Below are positions 54,703-63,328 of a stretch of 64,000 bases of DNA, in pieces. Below the pieces are notes generated by a model. The model was not told the DNA's origin. It made no database searches and saw nothing but the letters and a program-made list of their open reading frames with translations. Each line of letters starts with the position of its first letter. The first letter of the stretch is position 1. Origin of the DNA: DASPWW01 sp963756745 (GTDB lineage: Bacteria > Actinomycetota > Thermoleophilia > Solirubrobacterales > 70-9); the NCBI GenBank assembly GCA_963756745.1, contig CAVWOU010000010.1, forward strand, positions 744,001 through 808,000. The letters run 5' to 3'. The position numbers were made by a program, and so were the translations under genes.

Positions 54703-55848
54703 ATGGAGCGCCGAGAACGAACGCTGAGAAAGCTTGTAGTGGGCGTCGCCACGCTCGGCGCCGCGCTGACCGTAGCCGCGTGCGGCGGGGACACGGGTGG
54801 CGACACCGGCGAGACGCAGGTCGCCGAATCCGGCCCCGCGGAGGGGACGCTGACGATCTCCCAATGGCCGGCCTACGTCGACCCGGGTGAGAACGGAACG
54901 ATCGCCGAGTTCGAGAAGAACACCGGCGTCAAGGTCGACTACATCGAGGACATCAACGACAACGTGCAGTTCTTCGGCAAGATGCAGCCCCTGCTCGACC
55001 GGGGCGAGTCGGGCGGTCGCGACATCCTCGTCGTCACCGAGTGGATGGCGAAGCAGATGTTCGACCTCGGCTACCTTCAGGAGCTCGACCACGCGGACCT
55101 GCCCACGGTGTTCGACAACCTGCGGCTCCAGTTCGAGGTCCCGGTCCTCGACCCGGACCGCAAGTTCTCGATTCCGTGGCAGGCGGGGATGACCGGGATC
55201 TGGGTCAACACCAAGGAGGCGCCGGACATCAGGTCGGTGAATGACCTGTTCGACCCCAAGTACAAGGGGAGGGTCACGTTCCAGTCCGAGATGCGCGACA
55301 GCGTCGGCCTTACGTTGAAGGGCGAGGGGATCGACCCCGCCGAGGCGACCAAGGAGGAGTGGCTCGCGGCGATCGACAAGGTCGAGCAGGCCGCCGACTC
55401 GGGCCAGATCCGTCGTTTCGGAGGCCAGGACTACGTGCAGGACCTCAACAGCGGCAACGTTGTCGCCGCGATCGGCTGGTCGGGCGATGCCACGCTGGTC
55501 GACAACCCGGACGCGGAGTGGCGGATGCCCACCGAGGGCTGCATGCTGTGGGCGGACACGATGGTGATCCCCGTGGGGGCGCCGAACACCGCCGCGGCGC
55601 TGGAGTTCATGAACTTCGTCTACGAGCCCAAGGTCCAGGCCGACATCGCCGCGTGGGTCAACTACGTGACCCCGGTGGACGGTACGGAGGAGATTCTCGC
55701 CAAGCGGGATCCGAAGCTCGCGAGGGACCAGCGCATCTTCCCGGATGAGGAGTTCACAGCGAACTGCACGCCGTACGCGGATCCGCCCGGGGAGACCGAG
55801 GACGTCCGCGAGGTGACCGAGGCGTTCGAGGACGTGGTCTCCGGCTGA
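54703..55848 (+). CDS. spermidine/putrescine ABC transporter substrate-binding protein
   Basis: A 381-residue lipoprotein. The signal peptide ends in the lipobox VAAC (Cys24), after which come the PotD/PotF features TLTISQWPAYVDPG, VKVDYIEDINDN, ILVVTEWMAKQMF and FEVPVLDPDRKFSIPWQAG. The protein should bind polyamines or a related cation and deliver it to the permease encoded next. No ABC ATPase gene (potA) is near. Confidence 0.92.
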   Translation: MERRERTLRKLVVGVATLGAALTVAACGGDTGGDTGETQVAESGPAEGTLTISQWPAYVDPGENGTIAEFEKNTGVKVDYIEDINDNVQFFGKMQPLLDRGESGGRDILVVTEWMAKQMFDLGYLQELDHADLPTVFDNLRLQFEVPVLDPDRKFSIPWQAGMTGIWVNTKEAPDIRSVNDLFDPKYKGRVTFQSEMRDSVGLTLKGEGIDPAEATKEEWLAAIDKVEQAADSGQIRRFGGQDYVQDLNSGNVVAAIGWSGDATLVDNPDAEWRMPTEGCMLWADTMVIPVGAPNTAAALEFMNFVYEPKVQADIAAWVNYVTPVDGTEEILAKRDPKLARDQRIFPDEEFTANCTPYADPPGETEDVREVTEAFEDVVSG

Positions 55849-55868
55849 TCGGCGGACGGCGCCGGCGA

Positions 55869-57638
55869 CTGATCCCGTACGGGCTGCTCGCGCCGGGGGC
55901 GATCTGGCTCGTCCTGTTCTTCGTCGTTCCCATGTACTTCATGGGGGAGATGGCACTCCGCTCCGGCTCCCTCGAGGAGGGCGGCTTCGCGTTCACCTGG
56001 GAGTGGTCGAACTTCCCCCAGGCGCTAGAGGGAAGGGGCGGCCAGATCGCCCGCACGTTCCTCTACTCCGCCGTCGCGACGCTGGTGGCGCTTCTGGTCG
56101 CGTATCCGCTTGCGTATGCGATCGCCACGCGCTCCCGGCGCTGGAAGATCGTGCTGCTGTTCGCGGTCATTGCGCCGTTCCTCACCACCTACCTGATCCG
56201 GACGATCGCCTGGAAGACCATCCTCGCCGACTCGAGCCCAATCGTCGACGTCCTCCAGACGCTGGCGTTGATTCCCGATGACGGCCGGGTGCTGGCGACG
56301 TCCGGGGCCGTGATCGCCGGGCTCACCTACAACTTCCTGCCGTTCATGATCCTGCCGATCTACGCCAGCATCGAGCGGCTCGACTTCGGCCTCGTCGAGG
56401 CAGCCAAGGACCTGTATGCCTCCGCGCGGCAGGCGTTTCTCCGGGTCACGCTACCGCTGACTGCGCCGGGCATCGTCGCCGGGGTGCTGCTCACCTTCAT
56501 CCCCGCGTTCGGCGACTACGTCAATGCGGCGATCCTCGGCGGCACCAACACCGCGATGATCGGCAACAAGATCCAGTCGCTGTACCTGGTGGAGCGCGAC
56601 TATCCCGAGGCGGCCGCCCTCTCCTTCCTGATGATGGCCGCCGTCCTCGCGCTCGTCCTCGTCTACATACGCCTCGCCGGGACCGACGCCCTGATGGGCG
56701 CCGAGGACGAGCGCGGGTGGACGATGGGCGCCGCGGCGAGGGCGGCGGCGCGCGCCCCCGCCGCCGGGCGCTCGTGGCTGCGGCGCAACGCGCTCAACAT
56801 CTACACCGCGCTGGCGCTCGCCTACATGCTGATCCCGATCGCGGTGATCGCCGTGTTCTCGTTCGGGGACACGCCCAAGGACAGGCTCACGTTCATCTTC
56901 GACGGGTTCACGCTCGAGTACTGGGAGCGGGCCTTCTCGGTGCCGGGGCTGAACGAGGCCCTCGTGACCTCGCTGCAGCTCGCCGCGCTCGCGACCGTCG
57001 CCTCGACCGCGATCGGAACGCTGATGGCGCTGGCGCTCGTCCGCTACCGGATTCGGGGGCGGCGAACCGCGAACCTGCTGCTCGTGCTCCCGCTGGCGTC
57101 GCCGGAGATCGTGATCGGGGCGGCGCTGCTGTCGATGTTCATCTTCTACGCGATCCCGCTGGGATTCACGACCCTGTTGATCGCCCACATCATGTTCTCG
57201 ATCAGCTTCGTCGTCGTGGTCGTCCGCTCCCGCCTGATCGGGTTCGACCGCAACCTCGAGGAGGCCGCCGCGGACCTCGGCGCCTCGCCTCCCGCCACGT
57301 TTCGAACCGTCACCCTGCCCCTGCTCGCTCCGGGGATCGTCGCCGCGGCGATGCTGGCGTTCGCGCTCTCGATCGACGACTTCGTGATCTCGAACTTCAA
57401 CTCCGGGACCACGGTCACCTTCCCGCTGTACGTCTTCGGCGTGGCGCTGCGCGGGATCCCCGTCCAGGTCAACGTGCTCGCGACGATGCTGTTCGTCCTC
57501 ACCTCCGCGGCGATCGCGCTCGTGATCTGGCAGCAGCGACGCGCCGAGCGCCTCGCCGGAAGGCGACTCGGGCAGGAGGAGGCCGCGCCCCTCGGCGGCG
57601 TGTCCGGCCCAGCCGCTCCTGGGGCCGCGGGCCCATGA
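55869..57638 (+). CDS. fused PotB-PotC-type ABC permease
   Basis: One reading frame holds two complete ABC permease domains: the first (about residues 30-260, PotB-like) with the EAA loop VEAAKDLYASARQAFLRVTL, the second (about residues 300-560, PotC-like) with EEAAADLGASPPATFRTVTL. PotB and PotC are normally separate proteins. They are joined by an Ala/Arg-rich linker (about residue 255-290). The first hydrophobic helix (LIPYGLLAPGAIWLVLFFVV) lies upstream of the first ATG (55932), and no ATG/GTG/TTG is in frame before it after the PotD stop at 55848, so translation may begin at CTG 55869 or 55845 or the true start is lost by a frameshift. Confidence 0.82.
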   Translation: MIPYGLLAPGAIWLVLFFVVPMYFMGEMALRSGSLEEGGFAFTWEWSNFPQALEGRGGQIARTFLYSAVATLVALLVAYPLAYAIATRSRRWKIVLLFAVIAPFLTTYLIRTIAWKTILADSSPIVDVLQTLALIPDDGRVLATSGAVIAGLTYNFLPFMILPIYASIERLDFGLVEAAKDLYASARQAFLRVTLPLTAPGIVAGVLLTFIPAFGDYVNAAILGGTNTAMIGNKIQSLYLVERDYPEAAALSFLMMAAVLALVLVYIRLAGTDALMGAEDERGWTMGAAARAAARAPAAGRSWLRRNALNIYTALALAYMLIPIAVIAVFSFGDTPKDRLTFIFDGFTLEYWERAFSVPGLNEALVTSLQLAALATVASTAIGTLMALALVRYRIRGRRTANLLLVLPLASPEIVIGAALLSMFIFYAIPLGFTTLLIAHIMFSISFVVVVVRSRLIGFDRNLEEAAADLGASPPATFRTVTLPLLAPGIVAAAMLAFALSIDDFVISNFNSGTTVTFPLYVFGVALRGIPVQVNVLATMLFVLTSAAIALVIWQQRRAERLAGRRLGQEEAAPLGGVSGPAAPGAAGP

Positions 57639-57703
57639 GGCGGCACCTGGGGGCACGTGTGAGAGACTGCCAACGCGCGCGACCGCGAGCAGGCGAGATC
57701 GAT

Positions 57704-59071
57704 ATGGCAACGAAGGCCAAGGCACCGGAGACGCCCGTCGGCGAGCGCGACCAGGTCGAGAAGTCGCCCCAGGCCGTCGAGGACGCGAAGCGCGAGGCCG
57801 AGGTCACGACCGGCGCGAAGCCCGGCCAGCGCGCCGAGGTCACGAACCTCGAGATCGTCCACTACTACTTCAACCACGCCGCCGACCGCCTCGGGCTCGC
57901 CGACGACGTGCGGACCGTCTTCTGGGAGCCCTACCGCGAGGTCACCGTCCAGGTCCCGGTCAAGCTCTCCGACGGCAAGATCCATACCTTCTCCGGCTAC
58001 CGGATCCAGCACAACGGCGCCCGCGGGCCCTACAAGGGCGGCGTGCGCTTCCACCCCGAAGTCGACATCGACGAGGTCCGCGCGCTCGCCTCACTGATGA
58101 CTTGGAAGACAGCCGTTGCGGGCATCCCCTTCGGGGGCGCCAAGGGCGGCGTCAACTGCCCCGCGAACGAGCTCGAGCAGCACGAGCTGCAGAAGATTGC
58201 GCGCTCGTTCCTCGACAGGATCGAGAAGGTGCTCGGTCCGACCCGCGACATTCCGGCGCCCGACGTCAACACGAACGCCCAGGTGATGGCGTGGTTCATG
58301 GACGAGTACGGAAAGCTGCACGGCCACACCCCCGCGATCTGCACCGGGAAGCCGATCGCGCTCGAGGGCTCATATGGTCGCGAGGCGGCTACCGGGCGCG
58401 GGTGCGTTTACATGTTCCGAGAGGCCGCCCCTCACCTCGGGCTCACCCCGGCGGAGACGACGTTCACCGTCCAGGGGTTCGGCAATGTCGGCTCATGGGC
58501 GGCCCGAATCTTGCAGCAGCTCGGCTGCACGATGGTCGCCGTCTCCGACGCCAACGGCGCGATCCGCAACGACGAGGGGATCGACGCGAACGCGCTCGAG
58601 AACTACGTTCGCGCCGGCGGAACGCTCGCCGACTACGACGGAGGCGAGCCGATCGAGCCCGACGACCTGATCGCGGTCCCCTGCGACGTGTTCGTCCCCG
58701 CCGCACTCGGGGGAATGATCCACGAGGGGAACGCCGACCGCGCCGGATTCAGGGTGATCGTCGAGGGAGCGAACAGCCCCACCACCCCGGCCGCCGACCG
58801 CATCCTGCACGAGAAGGACGTGCACGTGATCCCCGACGTGATGGCGAACGCCGGCGGCGTCGTCGGCTCCTACTTCGAGTGGGTCCAGAACCTCCAGCAC
58901 TTCCGCTGGGACGAGCGCGAGGTCAACGACAAGCTCGGGACCATCATGCGCCGCGCGTATCGAGAGGTGTCCGCGCGCGCGAAGCAGGAGAGCCTTCCCC
59001 TGCGTGAGGCGTCCTACCTGGTCGGGCTCGAGCGTGTGGTCGAGGCCGCACGCACTCGCGGCTACATCTAG
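57704..59071 (+). CDS. gdhA: glutamate dehydrogenase
   Basis: A 455-residue enzyme interconverting glutamate and 2-oxoglutarate plus ammonia. It has the substrate site GARGPYKGGVRFHP and the catalytic Lys in GIPFGGAKGGVNCP, then the coenzyme domain with TVQGFGNVGSWAARIL. The N-terminal 40 residues are a Lys/Glu/Ala-rich extension not usual for the core enzyme. Cofactor preference is not read. Convergent with YceI. Confidence 0.95.
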   Translation: MATKAKAPETPVGERDQVEKSPQAVEDAKREAEVTTGAKPGQRAEVTNLEIVHYYFNHAADRLGLADDVRTVFWEPYREVTVQVPVKLSDGKIHTFSGYRIQHNGARGPYKGGVRFHPEVDIDEVRALASLMTWKTAVAGIPFGGAKGGVNCPANELEQHELQKIARSFLDRIEKVLGPTRDIPAPDVNTNAQVMAWFMDEYGKLHGHTPAICTGKPIALEGSYGREAATGRGCVYMFREAAPHLGLTPAETTFTVQGFGNVGSWAARILQQLGCTMVAVSDANGAIRNDEGIDANALENYVRAGGTLADYDGGEPIEPDDLIAVPCDVFVPAALGGMIHEGNADRAGFRVIVEGANSPTTPAADRILHEKDVHVIPDVMANAGGVVGSYFEWVQNLQHFRWDEREVNDKLGTIMRRAYREVSARAKQESLPLREASYLVGLERVVEAARTRGYI

Positions 59072-59108
59072 CCGGGCTGTTTCGGAAACCTCCGCGCCCC
59101 GCCCCAAG

Positions 59109-59651
59109 TCAGGGCGGGCTTGCATCGCCTACGACCTCGACCTCGTCTGCGACCTTGAGGGCCCCAAACAGCCCTGAGTACGGCTTGATGCCCCAGTCGG
59201 TCTGCTTGAGTGTGGCGCCGCCGGCGATCTGACCGTGCGAGCCGACGCCAAGCTCGAACTCGACCGGGTGGCTGTTGCCGGCCATCCTGAGGGTACCCCT
59301 CACACGCAGTTGTCGGCCCCCGTCGAATGCCTCGACCTCGGTGGAGCGGAACTCGATTGGTTGCCCTTTCAGTACCTCATCGTCGATGGTCCGCTCGACC
59401 TCGACCTTGTCCTCGTCCCTCAGCTCTTGGACTCCGCCGGTGCCCTCGAGTACCCGAAGGGAGCCGGCGTCGGCATCGAGCTCCAGGCTGATCTGCCCCG
59501 GATCGTCGCCGACCTTGACCGTCGCCCTCCAGGAGGTGACATCGATGACGAGATCGTGCCCCGCCTTGGCGGCCGCACCACGCCGGCCCGTCTTCACACG
59601 AAGCGTGGCGTTGTCCGGGCCCAGCCTGTGGGTGCCTGTCTTGATCGACAC
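59109..59651 (-). CDS. YceI family lipid-binding protein
   Basis: A 180-residue beta-barrel protein of the YceI family, which bind polyisoprenoids or act in stress and quinone metabolism. Its strands include RATVKVGDDPGQISLELDA, FRSTEVEAFDGGRQLRVRG and the closing ATLKQTDWGIKPYSGLFGAL. No signal peptide is visible, so it would be cytoplasmic. GTG 59651 is chosen over TTG 59654. It is divergent from coxG. Confidence 0.88.
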   Translation of the reverse strand: MSIKTGTHRLGPDNATLRVKTGRRGAAAKAGHDLVIDVTSWRATVKVGDDPGQISLELDADAGSLRVLEGTGGVQELRDEDKVEVERTIDDEVLKGQPIEFRSTEVEAFDGGRQLRVRGTLRMAGNSHPVEFELGVGSHGQIAGGATLKQTDWGIKPYSGLFGALKVADEVEVVGDASPP

Positions 59652-59727
59652 CAATGGCCAACGCTAGCGAGCAGCGATAGTCGCCGGCTTCGCGAACTCC
59701 CACGGCTGCTCTGGCAGACTGCCGCTG

Positions 59728-60168
59728 ATGGAGTTCAACAATTCATTCTCGGTCGAGAAGCCCGTCGATCAGGTCTGGAGCACGATGCTCGACCTCGAGC
59801 GGGTGGTGCCTTGCGTGCCGGACGCCCAGGTGATCGAGAAGGAGAGTGACAAGAAGGTCACGGCCCAGGTCAAGATCAGGCTCGGGTCGATGTCGATGAC
59901 CTATACCGGCCCCGCCGAGATCGTGGAGCAGGACGACAAGAGCCACCGCGCCGTGCTGACAGGCAGGGCCAAAGAGGCCGGGGGTCAGGGCAACGCCGAT
60001 GCAAGGATTGCGATCCAGCTGACCGGGTCCGGCGACGGGACCGAGGTGGCGATCCACTCCGACGTCAACGTCGTCGGCAAGGCCGCGCAGATGGGCGAGG
60101 GCGTGATCGCCGGTGTGACGGAAGCAATGATCGCGGCCTTCTCCGAGAACCTCGCCGCGCGAGTGTGA
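59728..60168 (+). CDS. coxG: CO dehydrogenase subunit G-like protein (SRPBCC)
   Basis: A 146-residue SRPBCC-fold protein matching CoxG (MEFNNSFSVEKPVDQVWSTM, CVPDAQVIEK, KIRLGSMSMTYTGPAEI). CoxG proteins bind lipids/quinones and tether CO dehydrogenase to the membrane in known carboxydotrophs. Five membrane protein genes and coxM-coxS-coxL follow, supporting a joint role. A weak CAGACT lies just upstream; no strong SD. Confidence 0.92.
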   Translation: MEFNNSFSVEKPVDQVWSTMLDLERVVPCVPDAQVIEKESDKKVTAQVKIRLGSMSMTYTGPAEIVEQDDKSHRAVLTGRAKEAGGQGNADARIAIQLTGSGDGTEVAIHSDVNVVGKAAQMGEGVIAGVTEAMIAAFSENLAARV

Positions 60169-60253
60169 TGCCGGGCCGCATGTATATTCCCAGCGCAGTG
60201 GACCCGATCACGTTGACAGCGTTCGGGCCAACCGAAAACCGGAGCGGACGCGT

Positions 60254-60514
60254 GTGCTGATCGCCGCGGACACAACCTCCTGGTACATCGGTTTGTCGCT
60301 GGGGGTTGTGGTGGTGATCGTGGCGGTGATCATCGTGGTGACGATCCTCGTCCTGGCGTCGCGGATCGACAGGCAGGCGCGCACGGCGAAGGACGCGGTC
60401 GACACGATCCAGGCGCAGACCGCTGAGCTGAGCGGCATCGGCCGGATCAACGAATCGGGGGTTCGGATCCTTCATTCCGCCCGAGCCCTTCGAAAGGCCG
60501 CGGTCGGAAGATGA
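60254..60514 (+). CDS. small single-span membrane protein (cassette 1)
   Basis: An 86-residue protein: one membrane helix (LSLGVVVVIVAVIIVVTILVL, about residues 13-35) then a cytoplasmic amphipathic helix (RIDRQARTAKDAVDTIQAQT) and a basic C-terminus. GTG start. Its stop overlaps the next ATG. First of five similar genes; family unknown. Confidence 0.75.
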   Translation: MLIAADTTSWYIGLSLGVVVVIVAVIIVVTILVLASRIDRQARTAKDAVDTIQAQTAELSGIGRINESGVRILHSARALRKAAVGR

Positions 60515-60816
60515 TCGACGTGCCGCTCGCCGTGGCCGGCACGGAGCGCACCCTCTGGTACGTCTCCCTCGCGCTGGGGCTCGTCGTGGCGCTCGTCGTG
60601 GCCGCCTTGCTGCTCCTGCTGCTGCGCCTCCTCATGAACATCGAGACAAGTGTCGGCGGGCTGCTGGAGTCCGCGGGAAAGGTGGCTGACAACACGGCGA
60701 ACATCCCGCAGCTCCAGGACACGACGCCCGTGCTGAAGCAGATAGGCGCTGAGGGCGTGGTTCAAGACGGCTACATGAACGCGCTCTCAGAGGGCTACGC
60801 CAAGGAGCCGACCTGA
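60511..60816 (+). CDS. small single-span membrane protein (cassette 2)
   Basis: A 101-residue protein with a membrane helix (LWYVSLALGLVVALVVAALL, residues 15-41) and a helical tail (IETSVGGLLESAGKVADNTA) ending in a soluble part. The SVGGLLESAGKVADNTANIP section resembles the helical tail of methyl-accepting-like or DUF948-type proteins. ATGA overlap with cassette 1. Confidence 0.75.
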   Translation: MIDVPLAVAGTERTLWYVSLALGLVVALVVAALLLLLLRLLMNIETSVGGLLESAGKVADNTANIPQLQDTTPVLKQIGAEGVVQDGYMNALSEGYAKEPT

Positions 60817-60827
60817 GCACCTCGCTC

Positions 60828-61091
60828 TTGATCGCGCTGAGCGTCGCCGAGGCTGTGCTCGTGGTGGCCGTGCTCGCGTTCGCCCTGATCGAGATCCGGC
60901 GGCGTCTGACTAGGATCGCCGATGGGCTCAGCACGCTGGGATCGGCACTGACCACCGTCGAGTCCGAGCATCTTCGTCCTCTGGCCCGCGCCGTGGAAGC
61001 GATCAACGATCAGTTCTCGAAGATCCTCGGCCTGTTGCCCGGAGTCGCCGACAAGGCCGCGATAGTCGCGGAGCATGCGAGGAAGCAGTGA
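60828..61091 (+). CDS. small single-span membrane protein (cassette 3)
   Basis: An 87-residue protein with a short N-terminal helix (VAEAVLVVAVLAFALIEI) then a coiled-coil-like tail (RIADGLSTLGSALTTVESEH, LARAVEAINDQFSKILGL). The start at TTG 60828 is the first in-frame one. Its stop overlaps the next GTG. Confidence 0.7.
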   Translation: MIALSVAEAVLVVAVLAFALIEIRRRLTRIADGLSTLGSALTTVESEHLRPLARAVEAINDQFSKILGLLPGVADKAAIVAEHARKQ

Positions 61092-61351
61092 CGCTCTGGT
61101 GGATCGGAAACATCGTCTTGCTGCTTGTGATCGTCCCGGTCGTCGTGGTCCTGCTCCGGGGCGTGCTGAATGCCGCCAGGCGCGTCGTGCCCGCTGTCGA
61201 AGCGCTCGCTCCGGTGGCGAGGGCGGCATCGAAGGACCTCGATGCCGTGGAGCAGCTGAACACGACCCGGAGCCAGGTGCACCAGACGGTCGACGTGGTC
61301 GCGGGATACGGCGGGTCCCTGGACACCATCCTCGACGACGCCGATCGATAG
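61088..61351 (+). CDS. small single-span membrane protein (cassette 4)
   Basis: An 87-residue protein with an N-terminal membrane helix (IVLLLVIVPVVVVLLRGVL) and an amphipathic tail (ARAASKDLDAVEQLNTTRSQ) with a C-terminal Asp-rich end. GTG start overlaps cassette 3. Confidence 0.75.
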   Translation: MTLWWIGNIVLLLVIVPVVVVLLRGVLNAARRVVPAVEALAPVARAASKDLDAVEQLNTTRSQVHQTVDVVAGYGGSLDTILDDADR

Positions 61352-61353
61352 CC

Positions 61354-61962
61354 ATGGAACCCGCTGCCGCCGTCACGATTCTCGCTGTGGTCCTGATCAT
61401 CCTCGCCCTGGTCGTGTATCTCGTCGCGGTGATCCTGGAGCTGAGGAAGATCACCTCGGCGCTCGACGTCGTGATCGGCGCGGTGGGGGAGATCGTCAGC
61501 AAGAGCGCGCCGGTCAACGATGTCGTCAAGGCCATCAACGCCGACCTCAGCGCGGGTAGCGAGCTGCTCGAGGGTTTGCTCGAGAAGAAGGCAGGCCCGG
61601 AGGACGCCGCCGGCTTGGTCGAATCGCTCTTCCCCGGAGGAGGCGTTGCGATGCTCGAGCGCCAGGGACGGCAGGGCGAGGTAAAGAACATCGATGTGGT
61701 GTACACGAGGGGCGCCGTCCAGCTCGCGCGCCTTGGCCGGGAGAGCCCCCTCGGCGTGGGCGGTACGGCGGGTACCGCGCTCAGGGACGCGATCTATTCG
61801 AGCTCCGCGGCGCGGTCGCTGTACTCCAGCCCCGTGCGCCCGCCCCCCGGAGGGGACTCCATACCGAGGTCACCGACGATCGGCACCGGCGCGCCGGCGG
61901 TGTATCGCCCGAGTGAAGAGGTCGGGGCGCGCCGCAGGCATCCGAAGGCACCAAGGGAGTAG
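61354..61962 (+). CDS. single-span membrane protein (cassette 5)
   Basis: A 202-residue protein with the same front end (TILAVVLIILALVVYLVAVI then ELRKITSALDVVIGAVGEIV) as the others but a longer soluble tail with a Gly/Ala/Arg-rich, probably disordered end (RPPPGGDSIPRSPTIGTGAP). It lies directly before coxM (8 nt). Function unknown. Confidence 0.75.
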   Translation: MEPAAAVTILAVVLIILALVVYLVAVILELRKITSALDVVIGAVGEIVSKSAPVNDVVKAINADLSAGSELLEGLLEKKAGPEDAAGLVESLFPGGGVAMLERQGRQGEVKNIDVVYTRGAVQLARLGRESPLGVGGTAGTALRDAIYSSSAARSLYSSPVRPPPGGDSIPRSPTIGTGAPAVYRPSEEVGARRRHPKAPRE

Positions 61963-61970
61963 GACGCCCG

Positions 61971-62846
61971 TTGCAGACCCCGGCACCGTTTGAGTACGAG
62001 CGGGCGACGAGCGTCGAGAACGTCATCGCCCTGCTCGAGAAGCATGGGCCCGAGGCCCGCGTGATCGCCGGCGGGCACAGCCTGTTGCCGATGATGAAGC
62101 TGCGACTCGCGAATCCCGAGTGTCTGATCGACATCAACGACCTCGACCAGCTCTCTTACATCCGGGAGCAAGACGGAGAGATCCGGATCGGGGCGCTGAC
62201 GCGGCACTACGAGCTGCTGGAGTCCGAGCTGCTTGCGCGGCAGTTCCCGATCTTCGCCGACGCCGAGCGGGTGATCGCCGACCCGGTGGTGCGAAACCGC
62301 GGCACGATCGGCGGCTCGCTCGCCCAGGCCGATGCGGCCGAGGACCTGTCGGCGGTGTGCTCGGCGCTGAAGGCGCGGGTCGTCATCGCGGGCTCCGGCG
62401 GCGAGCGGATCGTCTCGATGGAGGACTTCCACGTTGGGCCGTACCAGACGGCGATCGACGACGCGGAGATCCTGGTTGAGATTCGCCTCCCGGTGCGCCC
62501 CGGCGGTGGCAGCGCCCACGAGAAGGTCGAGCGCCGCGCGGGCGACTGGGCCATAGTCGCCGTGTCCGGGGCGCTCTGGGTCGACGGGGGCACAATCGCC
62601 GACGCCGGTCTGGCGCTCAGCGCCGCCGGTCCCACCACCGTCCACGTCTCCCGCGCCGAGGAGCTGCTTCGCGGCACGGCGCCGTCGGAGGAGCGCTTCT
62701 CCGAGGCGGGCGCGATCGCGTCCGAGGATTGCTCCCCGAGCGCCGACGGGCGCGGGCCGGTCGACTACAAGCGCCACCTTGCCGGCGAGCTCACCCGTCG
62801 CGCTCTGAGGCGTGCCGCGGGACGCGCACTACGCCAGGAGGGGTGA
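61971..62846 (+). CDS. coxM: CO dehydrogenase medium (FAD) subunit
   Basis: A 291-residue flavoprotein subunit of the molybdenum hydroxylase family. The FAD motifs are AGGHSLLPMMKLRLANP (residues about 33-49) and TIGGSLAQADAAED (about 105). It carries electrons from the [2Fe-2S] subunit to the quinone pool or FAD-linked acceptor. TTG start 61971. Its stop is followed immediately by coxS. Confidence 0.94.
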   Translation: MQTPAPFEYERATSVENVIALLEKHGPEARVIAGGHSLLPMMKLRLANPECLIDINDLDQLSYIREQDGEIRIGALTRHYELLESELLARQFPIFADAERVIADPVVRNRGTIGGSLAQADAAEDLSAVCSALKARVVIAGSGGERIVSMEDFHVGPYQTAIDDAEILVEIRLPVRPGGGSAHEKVERRAGDWAIVAVSGALWVDGGTIADAGLALSAAGPTTVHVSRAEELLRGTAPSEERFSEAGAIASEDCSPSADGRGPVDYKRHLAGELTRRALRRAAGRALRQEG

Positions 62847-63326
62847 ATGCAAGTCACGTTGACCGTCAACGGCGAGCAGGTGACGCGTGAGATCGAGCCC
62901 GCTCTTCTGCTTGTCCACTTCCTGCGTGACACGCTCGGCCTCACCGGCACACATTGGGGCTGCGACACCTCCAACTGCGGCGCCTGCGTGGTGCAGATGG
63001 ACGGCCGCCCGGTGAAGTCCTGCACGGTGCTGACCGCCATGTGCGAGGGGCACGAGATCCGCACGATCGAGTCGCTGGAGGTCGACGGCGTGCTCGATCC
63101 GGTCCAGGAGGGCTTCCGCCAGGAGCACGGACTGCAATGCGGCTTCTGCACGCCTGGGATGATCATGACCACCCGGGCGTTGCTCGACGCCAACCCCGAT
63201 CCCTCCGAGGCCGAGATTCGGACGGCGATCTCGGGCGCGATCTGCCGCTGCACCGGGTACTCGAACATCGTCAGAGCAGTGCGTTGGGCGGCTGATCACG
63301 AGAGCGCCGAATCCCAGAGGAGTTGA
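62847..63326 (+). CDS. coxS: CO dehydrogenase small (2Fe-2S) subunit
   Basis: A 159-residue iron-sulfur subunit with two [2Fe-2S] clusters: Cys39, 44, 47, 59 (plant ferredoxin type) and Cys98, 101, 133, 135 (CGFC ... CRCTGY). It passes electrons from the Mo centre to FAD. ATG follows the coxM stop without a gap. Confidence 0.96.
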   Translation: MQVTLTVNGEQVTREIEPALLLVHFLRDTLGLTGTHWGCDTSNCGACVVQMDGRPVKSCTVLTAMCEGHEIRTIESLEVDGVLDPVQEGFRQEHGLQCGFCTPGMIMTTRALLDANPDPSEAEIRTAISGAICRCTGYSNIVRAVRWAADHESAESQRS

Positions 63327-63328
63327 GA

